Shown piece by piece: positions 48,406-56,742 of a stretch of 64,000 bases of DNA (the stretch's first letter is position 1; the number at the start of each line of letters is the position of its first letter). Source of the DNA: UBA5072 sp046481675 (GTDB lineage: Bacteria; Bacteroidota; Bacteroidia; Bacteroidales; UBA10428); contig JAWOJJ010000045.1 of NCBI GenBank assembly GCA_046481675.1, forward strand, positions 1 to 64,000. Direction: 5' to 3'. Below the pieces are notes generated by a model. The model saw only the letters and a list, made by a program, of their open reading frames with translations. It made no database searches and was not told where the DNA came from. The translations under genes were made by a program, and so were the position numbers.

Positions 48406-49134
48406 ATGCCTTACAGAAGACTCCCAAATACTGATTTGGCCCGGCTCCGTGCGCTGCGGATCGCATACGAAAAGGGGAAGGAATTACCCCCGTTTAATCT
48501 GGCTTTCTCACAGGCTACTTTTCAGAAAGTATTTTCGAACATGCACAATTTTGAAAAAATTGTGCTGGAAAGCAGGCAGGCCTTCAACAAACAGGTGGAG
48601 AAAAGCAAGGATTACGGAAAACTGCTTAAAAGAGTCAAGCTCTATCTTTCACATTTCATCCAGGTGATCAATATGGCCATCACACGTGGCGAAATGTCTT
48701 CCAATGACCGCGATTACTTTGGCTTCAGTCGCACCCAGAGCAGGGTTCCCTCATTCAACAGTGAAGCCGAAGTGCTCAGCTGGGGAGAAAAAATGATCCA
48801 GGGCGAAATGCAGCGGCAGAAAAAAGGCCTGACACCGGTTACTAATCCATCAATTGCCGTTGTTAAGGTACACTATGAAAATTTTCTGGAAGCCCACCGG
48901 TTTCAGAAGATACTTCAGAAAAACCTGCAACGGAGCCAGGAAAAGCTGATTGAACAACGTCTTATCGTCGATGAAATCATTGCCTCAGTTTGGAATGAAG
49001 TGGAAGAACACTATAAAGACATGCCCGATGATGCCAAAAGGAACCACGCCAAAATTTACGGTGTGGTATATTTTTACAGGAAGAATGAATTAATTCAAAA
49101 AGAATCGCCGCAAATCATTACCCCCTCAGCCTGA
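48406..49134 (+). CDS. conserved cytosolic protein of unknown function
   Basis: A 242-residue, largely helical protein without signal or membrane segments. It opens MPYRRLPNTDLARLRALRIA and contains basic helices (QRQKKGLTPVTNPSIAVVKV; ILQKNLQRSQEKLIEQRLIV) and a C-terminal motif HYKDMPDDAKRNHAKIYGVV. I do not recognise a family, though similar proteins occur in Bacteroidota. The high Lys/Arg content could suit nucleic-acid or ribosome binding, but no motif shows it. It has its own promoter. Its 3' end overlaps the convergent CPBP gene by 17 bases. Confidence 0.72.
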   Translation: MPYRRLPNTDLARLRALRIAYEKGKELPPFNLAFSQATFQKVFSNMHNFEKIVLESRQAFNKQVEKSKDYGKLLKRVKLYLSHFIQVINMAITRGEMSSNDRDYFGFSRTQSRVPSFNSEAEVLSWGEKMIQGEMQRQKKGLTPVTNPSIAVVKVHYENFLEAHRFQKILQKNLQRSQEKLIEQRLIVDEIIASVWNEVEEHYKDMPDDAKRNHAKIYGVVYFYRKNELIQKESPQIITPSA

Positions 49135-50065
49135 CGCGCTCCTTTTCGTGAAGGAATATCATCCCGAGCAACAGGCATGTCAGAAATACGCTGATATAAA
49201 GATAGTAGTGTTGCTGACCTGAAGTGCCCCAGGAGTCCAGGGCTGTTTCCCCATATGGCTCGTTGGCAAAATGATAGTAAACAACGGCCATTCCGTTGTT
49301 TACAAAATGTGCCGCCACAGGCACCCAAATGGAAGCACTCCAAAGCATCAGGTACCCGAAAAGCAGTCCAAGCAGAAACCTGGGCAGAAACCCAAAAAAC
49401 TGAAAATGGATAAAGCTGAAAATAAAGGCAGTGATGGCTATGGCCCAGTGACTGTTTTTTGTCCAATCGGTAAAGATGCGCTGTACCACACCCCTGAAAA
49501 GAAACTCCTCACCAATAGCAGGCAGAACAGCTATCATAAAAAGGTTTACGGCCAGGTCTGCATTTGAGCGGCCATCAAGGAAAGCTTTCGTTAATTTCTC
49601 CGCATTTTCTTCACTTGTGATCATCATTTGCTCAACAGCATCAAGCCAGGCCGGAAGGTCAAGCCGGGAATTAATCCAGGTGAGCATATTCATGGCCGGA
49701 ATGGCGGCAAAAAGAACAAGAATCACCAAAATCAGTGTGATTCCGGATGTCCCCCCCCCGGTTTTAAGGTAACCACGCATATCCGTGCTGAATAACCACG
49801 CTGCGATCAGGGCCGGAATCACAAAAAGAAAAACCGACTGAAAAATCTGGAAAAGCTTGATCACCCCGATATTTTCCGGGTTGGGATTGTTCAAAAAACT
49901 TTCCAGGGTTTTCATATCGATATGATACAGGGGAACTGAAACCAGGTAGGCAGCCAGTGTTCCGAACAAAGCCATAACCAGGACCAGCAAAACCAATAGA
50001 ATCAGTTTCACCGGAGGGCGCATCTGCACATAGGTGTGGCGCAGCGAATCAAATAATGATGACAT
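49118..50065 (-). CDS. CPBP-family intramembrane metalloprotease
   Basis: A 315-residue membrane protein with eight or so hydrophobic helices. CPBP motifs are present: EExxxR in AIGEEFLFRGVVQRIF (about 206-221), FSFIHFQFFGFLPRF (second His motif, about 238-252) and the last helix with PVAAHFVNNGMAV (His and Asn). These are the catalytic residues of CAAX proteases and bacteriocin-processing enzymes (Abi family). Start at the ATG at 50065 puts a short soluble N-terminus before the first helix; the reading frame continues upstream to 50143 but overlaps the dusB promoter region. Substrate unknown; typical roles are peptide processing or immunity. Confidence 0.9.
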   Translation of the reverse strand: MSSLFDSLRHTYVQMRPPVKLILLVLLVLVMALFGTLAAYLVSVPLYHIDMKTLESFLNNPNPENIGVIKLFQIFQSVFLFVIPALIAAWLFSTDMRGYLKTGGGTSGITLILVILVLFAAIPAMNMLTWINSRLDLPAWLDAVEQMMITSEENAEKLTKAFLDGRSNADLAVNLFMIAVLPAIGEEFLFRGVVQRIFTDWTKNSHWAIAITAFIFSFIHFQFFGFLPRFLLGLLFGYLMLWSASIWVPVAAHFVNNGMAVVYYHFANEPYGETALDSWGTSGQQHYYLYISVFLTCLLLGMIFLHEKERVRLRG

Positions 50066-50154
50066 GTATGAAATAGTTTTCGGGTCAAAATTAATAAAAC
50101 TTATGTGGTATTTGTTGCGGCATATCAAATGGTGAACTATCACAACAATCTTGT

Positions 50155-50162
50155 TAAATTTG
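50155..50162 (+). promoter_or_regulatory. -7 box of dusB
   Basis: TAAATTTG, 24 bases before the TTG at 50186. It lies inside the longer reading frame that begins at 50105, so the ATG there would precede the transcription start; no clean -33 box. Confidence 0.4.
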
Positions 50163-50185
50163 CCTGCTTTTTAAACTTTTCCGCA

Positions 50186-51169
50186 TTGATTCAAATCGGC
50201 AATATACAGCTTGGCGATAAAGCCCTTTTCCTGGCACCCATGGAGGATGTAACGGATCCTTCGTTCCGTTTTATCTGCAAACATTTCGGTGCAGATATGG
50301 TGTATACCGAATTCATCCCCTCCGACGGGCTCATCCGCGATGCCAAAAAAAGCCTGAAAAAACTGGACCTCTCTGAAAGTGAAAGACCCATAGGCATTCA
50401 GCTTTACGGACATCTGATTGAAAGCATGACAGAGGCCGCGAAAATTGCTGAAGAGGCAAAGCCCGATCTGATCGATATCAATTTCGGTTGTCCGGTGAAA
50501 AAGATCGCCAACCGTGGAGCAGGTGCAGGTATGTTGTGCAATATCCCCCTCATGGTGGAAATGACAAAGGCCATTGTAGAAGCCGTGAATCTGCCTGTCA
50601 CCGTTAAAACCCGGCTGGGATGGGACGACAGCAGCAAGCACATTGTGGAGATCGCGGAAAAATTGCAGGATGTGGGTATAAAGGCGCTCACCATACACGG
50701 GCGCACCCGGGCGCAGTTTTATAAGGGCAATGCCGACTGGACCCTCATCGGTGAAGTAAAAAACAATCCCCGGATGAAGATTCCGATTATTGGTAACGGC
50801 GATATCATCACCCCGCAATCAGCACGTGATGCCTTTAACAACTATGGCGTGGATGGGATCATGATTGGCCGGGCAACTGTTGGAAGGCCGTGGATATTTC
50901 GTGAAATCAGGCACTTTTTAAATACCGGCGAATTGCTTCCGGCAATGACCCTGAATGAAAAAGTAGACCTGGCCCGGCTCCAGTTCCGGAAATCGCTTGA
51001 AATAAAAGGAATTCCCAGGGGAATCTTTGAAATGAGACGGCACTTCATCAACTATTTCAAAGGGCTTCCCGATTTCAGGGACATCCGGATGAAACTGGTT
51101 ACCACACTGGATATTGAAGAAATTGAAAAACTGCTCGACCTCATCCTGATCAGTTATCCGCAGCATTAG
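50186..51169 (+). CDS. dusB: tRNA-dihydrouridine synthase DusB
   Basis: A 327-residue FMN enzyme that reduces uridine to dihydrouridine in tRNA. Seen: FMN loop LAPMEDVTDPSFRFICKHFG (about 17-36), catalytic Cys in DINFGCPVKKIANRGAGA, VKTRLGWDD, IHGRTRAQFYKG, NGDIITPQSA and IGRATVGRPWIF. I use the TTG at 50186: the protein then begins IQIGNIQLGDKALFLAPM like other DusB, and a -7 box sits 24 bases upstream; the ATG at 50105 would add 27 residues with no family similarity. Its end overlaps nadB on the other strand by 20 bases. Cytosolic. Confidence 0.93.
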   Translation: MIQIGNIQLGDKALFLAPMEDVTDPSFRFICKHFGADMVYTEFIPSDGLIRDAKKSLKKLDLSESERPIGIQLYGHLIESMTEAAKIAEEAKPDLIDINFGCPVKKIANRGAGAGMLCNIPLMVEMTKAIVEAVNLPVTVKTRLGWDDSSKHIVEIAEKLQDVGIKALTIHGRTRAQFYKGNADWTLIGEVKNNPRMKIPIIGNGDIITPQSARDAFNNYGVDGIMIGRATVGRPWIFREIRHFLNTGELLPAMTLNEKVDLARLQFRKSLEIKGIPRGIFEMRRHFINYFKGLPDFRDIRMKLVTTLDIEEIEKLLDLILISYPQH

Positions 51170-52736
51170 CCGGATCCTTCCGGGGATAATCAAGTGTATA
51201 GTGTAATCCGCGACTTTCCTTTCGTTGCTGGGCCGCTTTGATGATCAGGTAACCTGCATTGATCATGTTGCGCAGCTCGCAAAGTTTCTGATTCAGTTTT
51301 GATGTGGCAAACAACTGTTCCGTTTCCGTGAAGATGATCCAGAGCCTTTCCATGGCACGCTTCAACCTGATATTTGACCGGACGATTCCCACATAGTAAC
51401 TGAAAATCTGCTGAACTTCCTTGTAATTCTGTGTAATCAAAACCATTTCCTCATTATGGGTGGTTCCTGCATCATCCCACTCAGGGATATTACCGGGAAT
51501 GGAATTGTTTCTGAAACGCTCAAGGGAATGCCGGGCTGCTTTATCCGCAAAAACCATGGCCTCAAGCAGCGAATTGCTGGCCAAACGGTTTGCCCCGTGC
51601 AAACCCGTAGATGAGCACTCTCCGGCCGCATAAAGTCGTTGTATGGAGCTGCAGCCATTCATATCTACCTTTATTCCGCCACACAAAAAATGGGCAGCAG
51701 GAACAACGGGTATCATGTCTTTTCTCAGATCGATGCCAAGCGACATGCATTTTTCAAAAATGTTGGGAAAGCTCTGCTTCAGATCTTCCCCATCGAGGTG
51801 CGTACAATCCAGGAATACATATTCATCCCCGCTGGTTTTCATCTCATTGTCAATGGCTCTTGATACAATATCACGCGGGGCAAGTGATCCCCGCTGATCA
51901 TAACGGGGCATGAAATCTTCACCTTTGTGATTGCGCAATATAGCCCCGTGTCCGCGCATGGCTTCCGTGATTAAAAAGTTGGGGCGCTCGCCGGGATTGT
52001 ACAACGCCGTGGGATGAAGCTGTACAAACTCCATGTTATCAATAATGCCTTTGGCCCTGTAAACCATGGCAATGCCATCGCCCGTGGCAATCAGCGGATT
52101 GGTGGTTATGTGGTAAAGGTTGCCGATGCCCCCGGTGGCCATGAGCGTTACCCTTGAAAGAAACTTATGAATGGTACTGCTCTTCAGGTCCATTACATAA
52201 GCCCCGTAACACTCTATATCCGGAAAATATCTTTTAATAAGCCTTCCCTGGTGGTGTTGCGTGATGATGTCAATGGCAAAGTGGAATTCAAATATATCAA
52301 TGTTGGCATGATTCCGGACCTTCTCACTCAATGATTTCTGTATCTCAAACCCGGTATTGTCCTTGTGATGAAAAATACGATACTCGGAATGCCCGCCTTC
52401 ACGCGCCAGGTTGAATTTTCCCGATTCTTCACGGTCAAAATCAGTTCCCCATTGGAGCAGTTTCTGAATTTGACCGGGTGCCTCACTGACTACCATCTCT
52501 ACTACTTTGCGGTTGCACAGGCCATCTCCTGCAATCAGGGTATCCTCAGTATGCTTGTTGAAATTGTCTATTCCGCCCGATACGGCAGCTATACCCCCCT
52601 GGGCATAACTGGTATTGGTATCGCTCAGTGCAGTTTTTGTGATAATGGCAACTTTACCGCTATCTGCAACCTGAAGTGCATAGGCTAATCCGGCAAGCCC
52701 TGATCCGATTACTAAAAAGTCATATTGATGGTCCAT
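51150..52736 (-). CDS. nadB: L-aspartate oxidase
   Basis: A 528-residue FAD enzyme, first step of de novo NAD synthesis (L-aspartate to iminoaspartate). Seen: FAD motif FLVIGSGLAGLAYALQVADS (about 6-25), SYAQGGIAAV (about 45), DGLCNRKVVEMV, RYDQRGSLAPRDIVSRAID (the family active-site region), PAAHFLCGGIKVDMNGCSSI, AAGECSSTGLHGANRLASNS and the C-terminal helical domain. Cytosolic, uses fumarate or oxygen as acceptor, which suits an anaerobe with fumarate reductase nearby. nadA and nadC are not in the window. A TAATTTTG box at 52759-52766 is a possible -7 element. Confidence 0.95.
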   Translation of the reverse strand: MDHQYDFLVIGSGLAGLAYALQVADSGKVAIITKTALSDTNTSYAQGGIAAVSGGIDNFNKHTEDTLIAGDGLCNRKVVEMVVSEAPGQIQKLLQWGTDFDREESGKFNLAREGGHSEYRIFHHKDNTGFEIQKSLSEKVRNHANIDIFEFHFAIDIITQHHQGRLIKRYFPDIECYGAYVMDLKSSTIHKFLSRVTLMATGGIGNLYHITTNPLIATGDGIAMVYRAKGIIDNMEFVQLHPTALYNPGERPNFLITEAMRGHGAILRNHKGEDFMPRYDQRGSLAPRDIVSRAIDNEMKTSGDEYVFLDCTHLDGEDLKQSFPNIFEKCMSLGIDLRKDMIPVVPAAHFLCGGIKVDMNGCSSIQRLYAAGECSSTGLHGANRLASNSLLEAMVFADKAARHSLERFRNNSIPGNIPEWDDAGTTHNEEMVLITQNYKEVQQIFSYYVGIVRSNIRLKRAMERLWIIFTETEQLFATSKLNQKLCELRNMINAGYLIIKAAQQRKESRGLHYTLDYPRKDPANAADN

Positions 52737-52787
52737 CTTTCTAAACTTTTTCGAATTGCAAAATTAACAGAAATATGGTTATATTTT

Positions 52788-52815
52788 GTCACTTTTTGTC
52801 GCCACAAAAAGTGAC
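52788..52815. repeat. GTCACTTTTTGT hairpin upstream of nadB
   Basis: GTCACTTTTTGT, loop CGCC, ACAAAAAGTGAC: a 12-bp perfect stem. The stem sequence is shared with the hairpin of repeat copy A (7272-7301). It lies 51 bases upstream of the nadB start. The rest of 52816-53022 shows no gene. Confidence 0.65.
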
Positions 52816-53022
52816 CAAAAAAGGCATACGGCCTGAACTCACTCCGTCTCGTGCCTCGACTTCGTTCAGACAGCAGGCCGTCTCAATTTGGAATTTTTAA
52901 TTTTGCTCCGCACTCGTTGTGGTAATGCTGTTATGTTTTTATAGTTCTAATTCATGGTAATGTTGTGCCTCTGAAAACTATCCTGTGCCTAGAATAATGG
53001 AACAACACAAATGAACCCGCAA

Positions 53023-53319
53023 GATCCGCCTCTGAGAAAAGGCGTCAAGAAAATCAATTCACTGCAGTCAGCTATGACTGCTTTAAGAATGCATATAAGA
53101 AAATATGTTTGATCCCGGTTTAGAATCTGTAGAATTTCAGGCACTGAAATTCACAGAATTCTTAATCGGGAGAGTTTATTTTCTTGTGTAGCGCATGAAT
53201 TGATTTTTAGCCTTTTATCAGCAGCGGCGGCTCTTTTGGTTACTTTTTACTCACTTCGTTCGTGAGATCGCTTCGCTTAGTTCAGCTGAAGGGAAAAGTG
53301 ACAAAAATAAGTTTGTCAA
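53023..53319. repeat. dispersed intergenic repeat, copy B
   Basis: About 297 bases matching copy A (7040-7318) in the same orientation. Shared blocks are GATCCGCCTCTGAGAAAAGG onward, the central hairpin block and CAGCAGCGGCGGCT. Differences are concentrated at three places, where this copy has GCAGTCA-GCTA-TGACTGC (53064-53081), the inverted hairpin loop (53141-53143), and an insert after GTTACTTTTT with CTCAC-TTCGTTC-GTGAG and TTCAGCTGAA. No gene or transposase is associated. It lies between nadB and glyS, so it is not linked to the genes flanking copy A. Confidence 0.75.
53114..53170. repeat. central long hairpin of repeat copy B
   Basis: Same outer stem as copy A; inner stem GAATTTCAG (53132-53140) and CTGAAATTC (53144-53152) with loop GCA, the reverse complement of the TGC loop of copy A. 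Confidence 0.7.
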
Positions 53320-53398
53320 TTACTAATATTTGGTGTGATACGCCGTCTGCCATCGGGCGAGAAAAGCTCAGTGTGACTGACGTTGTCGTACCATACTT

Positions 53399-53417
53399 TC
53401 ATGCCCGACGGGCATGA
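53399..53417. repeat. 9-bp inverted repeat before glyS
   Basis: TCATGCCCG-A-CGGGCATGA, a perfect 9-bp stem with one-base loop, 76 bases upstream of the glyS ATG. Too tight to fold as an RNA hairpin without opening two pairs; may be a palindromic repeat or protein site. Confidence 0.45.
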
Positions 53418-53493
53418 GTTTTAACCGGTTCCAAAACTTTCAAATCAAGTTTTTTCCATTACATTTGTGCCCGTTAACACAAAAAGCAATACC

Positions 53494-55044
53494 ATGGTTC
53501 AGGAAGATCTCTTCAAAAAAATCATTGCCCACAGCAAGGAATACGGTTTTATTTTTCCGTCCAGTGAAATTTACGATGGTTTGGGTGCCGTTTATGATTA
53601 CGGCCAGAACGGGGTGGAACTGAAGAACAACGTACGTCGCTACTGGTGGGAATCTATGGTGAAACTCAATGAAAATATCGTAGGAATTGATTCGGCCATT
53701 TTCATGCATCCCAAAATCTGGGAGGCATCGGGACATGTTGCCGCATTCAATGACCCGTTGATCGATAACAGAGATTCTAAAAAGAGGTACCGCGCCGATC
53801 AACTCATAGAAGATTACCTCCAGAAGATAGAAGACAAAATAGAGAAGGAAGTGACCAAAGCCGCTCAGAAATTCGGAGAGTCCTTTGACGAAGCCAAATT
53901 CAGGAGCACCAATCCGCGTGTGATTGAAAACCAGCAAAAATACGATGCCGCCCGTAAGCGTTACGTTTTGGCTCTTGAAAAAGATGATCTGAAAGAATTA
54001 TACCAGTTCATTGTTGATGCCGAAATTGTTTGTCCCATCTCAGGTACCAAAAACTGGACCGAGGTGCGCAAATTCAATCTCATGTTCAGCACCCAAATCG
54101 GATCGGTGAGCGAAGAAGCCAATACCATTTACCTCCGGCCTGAAACAGCCCAGGGCATATTTGTCAACTTCCTGAATGTGCAGAAGACAGGTCGTATGAA
54201 AATTCCCTTTGGCATTGCACAAACCGGCAAGGCTTTCCGGAATGAGATTGTGGCCAGGCAGTTTATTTTGCGCATGCGCGAGTTCGAGCAGATGGAAATG
54301 CAGTTCTTCATCAAGCCCGGCACCGAAATGCAATGGTATGAGTATTGGAAGGAAAAGCGCATGAAATGGCATAAGGCACTGGGTATGGGAGATCATAAAT
54401 ACCGGTTCCACGACCACGACAAGCTGGCCCATTACGCCAATGCTGCCGCTGACATTGAATTTGAATTTCCCATTGGCTTTAAGGAAGTGGAAGGCATTCA
54501 TTCACGCACCAATTTCGACCTGGGAAATCATGAGAAATTCTCGGGCAAAAAAATTCAGTACTTCGATAGCGAAACAAATGAAAACTTCACTCCTTATGTG
54601 ATTGAAACCTCAATTGGTCTCGACCGCATGTTCTTCACCGTGCTTTCCAATGCCTATATGGAAGAAAAAGTGGAATGGGAAGGCAGTGCCAAGGAAGACC
54701 GCGTGGTGCTGAAGCTGCCCCCTGCCCTGGCCCCCGTTCAATTAGCCGTTCTTCCGCTAATGAAAAAAGACGGGTTGCCTGAAAAAGCCCGGGAAATCAT
54801 GGACAACATGAAATTCGATTTCAACTGCCAATATGAGGAAAAAGATTCCATCGGTAAGCGGTATCGCCGGCAGGATGCCATTGGAACCCCCTTCTGCATC
54901 ACCATTGACCACGATACGCTGAACAACAATACGGTTACCATCCGCTACCGCGATACGCTGCAGCAGGAACGGGTTGCCGTTGACCGCCTGCCTGAAATTA
55001 TGGGTGACAAGGTGAGTCTGAAGGGATTGCTGAAAAAGCTTTAA
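53494..55044 (+). CDS. glyS: glycyl-tRNA synthetase (single-subunit class II)
   Basis: A 516-residue alpha2-type glycyl-tRNA synthetase. Seen: N-terminal HSKEYGFIFPSSEIYDGLGA, motif 2 region RPETAQGIFVNFLNVQKTGR and PFGIAQTGKAFRNEI, then VIETSIGLDRMFFTVLSNAY (motif 3) and the anticodon-binding domain with QYEEKDSIGKRYRRQDAIGT. This is the dimeric form found in archaea, eukaryotes and some bacteria including Bacteroidota, not the alpha2beta2 form. I use the ATG at 53494; an in-frame GTG nine codons earlier (53467) is unlikely. Ends in TTAA shared with the convergent gene. Confidence 0.95.
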   Translation: MVQEDLFKKIIAHSKEYGFIFPSSEIYDGLGAVYDYGQNGVELKNNVRRYWWESMVKLNENIVGIDSAIFMHPKIWEASGHVAAFNDPLIDNRDSKKRYRADQLIEDYLQKIEDKIEKEVTKAAQKFGESFDEAKFRSTNPRVIENQQKYDAARKRYVLALEKDDLKELYQFIVDAEIVCPISGTKNWTEVRKFNLMFSTQIGSVSEEANTIYLRPETAQGIFVNFLNVQKTGRMKIPFGIAQTGKAFRNEIVARQFILRMREFEQMEMQFFIKPGTEMQWYEYWKEKRMKWHKALGMGDHKYRFHDHDKLAHYANAAADIEFEFPIGFKEVEGIHSRTNFDLGNHEKFSGKKIQYFDSETNENFTPYVIETSIGLDRMFFTVLSNAYMEEKVEWEGSAKEDRVVLKLPPALAPVQLAVLPLMKKDGLPEKAREIMDNMKFDFNCQYEEKDSIGKRYRRQDAIGTPFCITIDHDTLNNNTVTIRYRDTLQQERVAVDRLPEIMGDKVSLKGLLKKL

Positions 55045-56546
55045 ACTGCTTCCACCCTTACCGCTACACTTTTTGCAGAATTGCCTTCCATGTCGGTGGC
55101 AATTACAAAATACTCATGTGAAGATGTGTCGGTTAATTCATCGGCACAGGTAAATGGTTCCGTGCTGATCTGAGGCTTGTGATGCACGGTTTGAATCAGC
55201 CTGTTATCCCGCCAGATCTCATATGATTTCAAGGCAGCATTACCTGCGAATGCCGTATTCCAGCTGACTTCAATGTGTCGTTCGTCACCTGCCCTGTTTT
55301 GTTTGGCCCTGATTCCTGAAGGAGCAACAAGTCCCTTTCCGGCTGTCTGGAAGTAATTGGTCTTTCCCTCTTTCACGGCAGCTGCCTTTTTTTCCACTTC
55401 AGCCCGGTCAGTCTGGCTCATACCGGATAGTTCCACCTGTGAGGCACTCAGGTTTTGCTCCAGTTGGCAACTTACAGGGTCATCACTGATTTGTCCGGTA
55501 CCAATGATCAGGGTATGCACCCCGGGCGTTGTGAGTGTATACTCTATTAATTCCCTGCTGGGCAATGATTTACTGCCAATGGTTCTCACAACTTCTTCAG
55601 GGCCCCTGGTCCAGTGCGCTTCTTTGGTATACATGGCCCCGTCGGCAAATACCTTCATGCCGATTACACCCATATTTTTTGCCATGGCAACCGGAATCAC
55701 ATTGTGTTGCATGTTGAAGTTCAGCTTGTCGTTGGCATTTATGGAAACCAGCAACCCGTCTATCAGGTTGGTCTGATCACGCCGGATCATCTCCATCATC
55801 ACCGGCGGCGAAAAATGACCCGAGAAGCCGATGTGCCTGAGCAGTTTTTCTTCCTTCGGATTCAACCCGGTTAAATTGGTCCCGTCCCTGTAATCACGCA
55901 GGGCAGCAAGCGCACCTATGCGCTCTGCCTTTGGGTTGGTATCATATAAACCTTCATAAATGGCATCTACCTCCTCCATGGTACTCAGGCTGTGAATCAG
56001 CACCATATCCACGTAAGAGCCTTTCGGGTAATTGCCCTGGTTGTCGCCGAACAATTGCGACAGGCTTCGTTTCAGATCATCAATGGTACGGGAACCTGCA
56101 GGTCCGTTGGTGCTGTTGCGGACACCCTGGATATTCGGATCGCCCTTTGCCACACGCAGATGTGTTTTGGTGGTAAGGAAGATAGACCGTCTCAGTGCTT
56201 CATTATAGCCCGCCCGCGCAGGGTCGAGACTCAATTCCCGGAACGCTTTACTGTAATTCATCTGGCTGGGACCATATACATTGGATGTGTCAAAGTAATT
56301 CACTCCCTTGCCGAAAGCCTTCAGAATAATTTTAACCGGATCCACATCACCCGGAGTCCATTGTAAAGAGGCCTGACCTCCCAGGCCCATTGTGGTAACA
56401 TCAAAATTCAGCCTCCCGAACGACCTGGTCATGGGTTGAGAAACCCGGTTGGGCACCAGTCCGAAACCCGGCATCAACACAAATCCTGCAGCAGCAGCTG
56501 CTGTATTCCTGATAAAAGAACGGCGGTTGGTGGTATACCTTTTCAT
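55041..56546 (-). CDS. Tat-exported aldo/keto reductase with C-terminal FN3-like domain
   Basis: A 501-residue exported oxidoreductase. Start at the ATG at 56546 gives a twin-arginine signal (NRRSFIRNTAAAAAGFVLM). The aldo/keto reductase barrel (about 45-385) has FDTSNVYGPSQMNYSKAF (catalytic Asp and Tyr), FLTTKTHLR (Lys) and DMVLIHSLSTMEEV (His), with GVHTLIIGTGQ near the cofactor loop. The C-terminal domain (about 415-501) is fibronectin III-like (HIEVSWNTAFAGNAALKSYE, YFVIATDMEGNSAKSVAV). Tat export implies that it folds with its cofactor in the cytoplasm; a bound NADP(H) or other nucleotide would be required. Substrate unknown. Four-base overlap with glyS. Confidence 0.88.
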   Translation of the reverse strand: MKRYTTNRRSFIRNTAAAAAGFVLMPGFGLVPNRVSQPMTRSFGRLNFDVTTMGLGGQASLQWTPGDVDPVKIILKAFGKGVNYFDTSNVYGPSQMNYSKAFRELSLDPARAGYNEALRRSIFLTTKTHLRVAKGDPNIQGVRNSTNGPAGSRTIDDLKRSLSQLFGDNQGNYPKGSYVDMVLIHSLSTMEEVDAIYEGLYDTNPKAERIGALAALRDYRDGTNLTGLNPKEEKLLRHIGFSGHFSPPVMMEMIRRDQTNLIDGLLVSINANDKLNFNMQHNVIPVAMAKNMGVIGMKVFADGAMYTKEAHWTRGPEEVVRTIGSKSLPSRELIEYTLTTPGVHTLIIGTGQISDDPVSCQLEQNLSASQVELSGMSQTDRAEVEKKAAAVKEGKTNYFQTAGKGLVAPSGIRAKQNRAGDERHIEVSWNTAFAGNAALKSYEIWRDNRLIQTVHHKPQISTEPFTCADELTDTSSHEYFVIATDMEGNSAKSVAVRVEAV

Positions 56547-56742
56547 GATCCTTAGGTTTTGGTTCAATACATAATTACTAAACACCTCTTATTGCGAATT
56601 GTTCTTCAGGGTGTCACTTGTACAGAAAGTTCGCAAAAAATCCCGGTTTTTTCATGCTTCATCCACTGTTTTTTTATAAAGTTGGCGTTTGTGTATTTTT
56701 AATACTTTTGAATATGCTTATTTTACCAGCCCATTTTTCTCC

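Noticed and set aside
50105..50185. N-terminal extension of DusB from the ATG at 50105
   Set aside because: The extra 27 residues do not resemble the family, and the -7 box at 50155-50162 would lie within the coding part.
50171..50818. 215-codon leftward reading frame opposite dusB
   Set aside because: Antisense to conserved DusB motifs and without any recognisable family.
52788..53319. CRISPR array or tandem repeat
   Set aside because: The hairpins are palindromic and not regularly spaced direct repeats; no cas genes are in the window.
53320..53493. T-box or other riboswitch before glyS
   Set aside because: The leader lacks a T-box AGGGUGGNACCGCG-like element and specifier loop; only a short palindrome and repeat debris are present.
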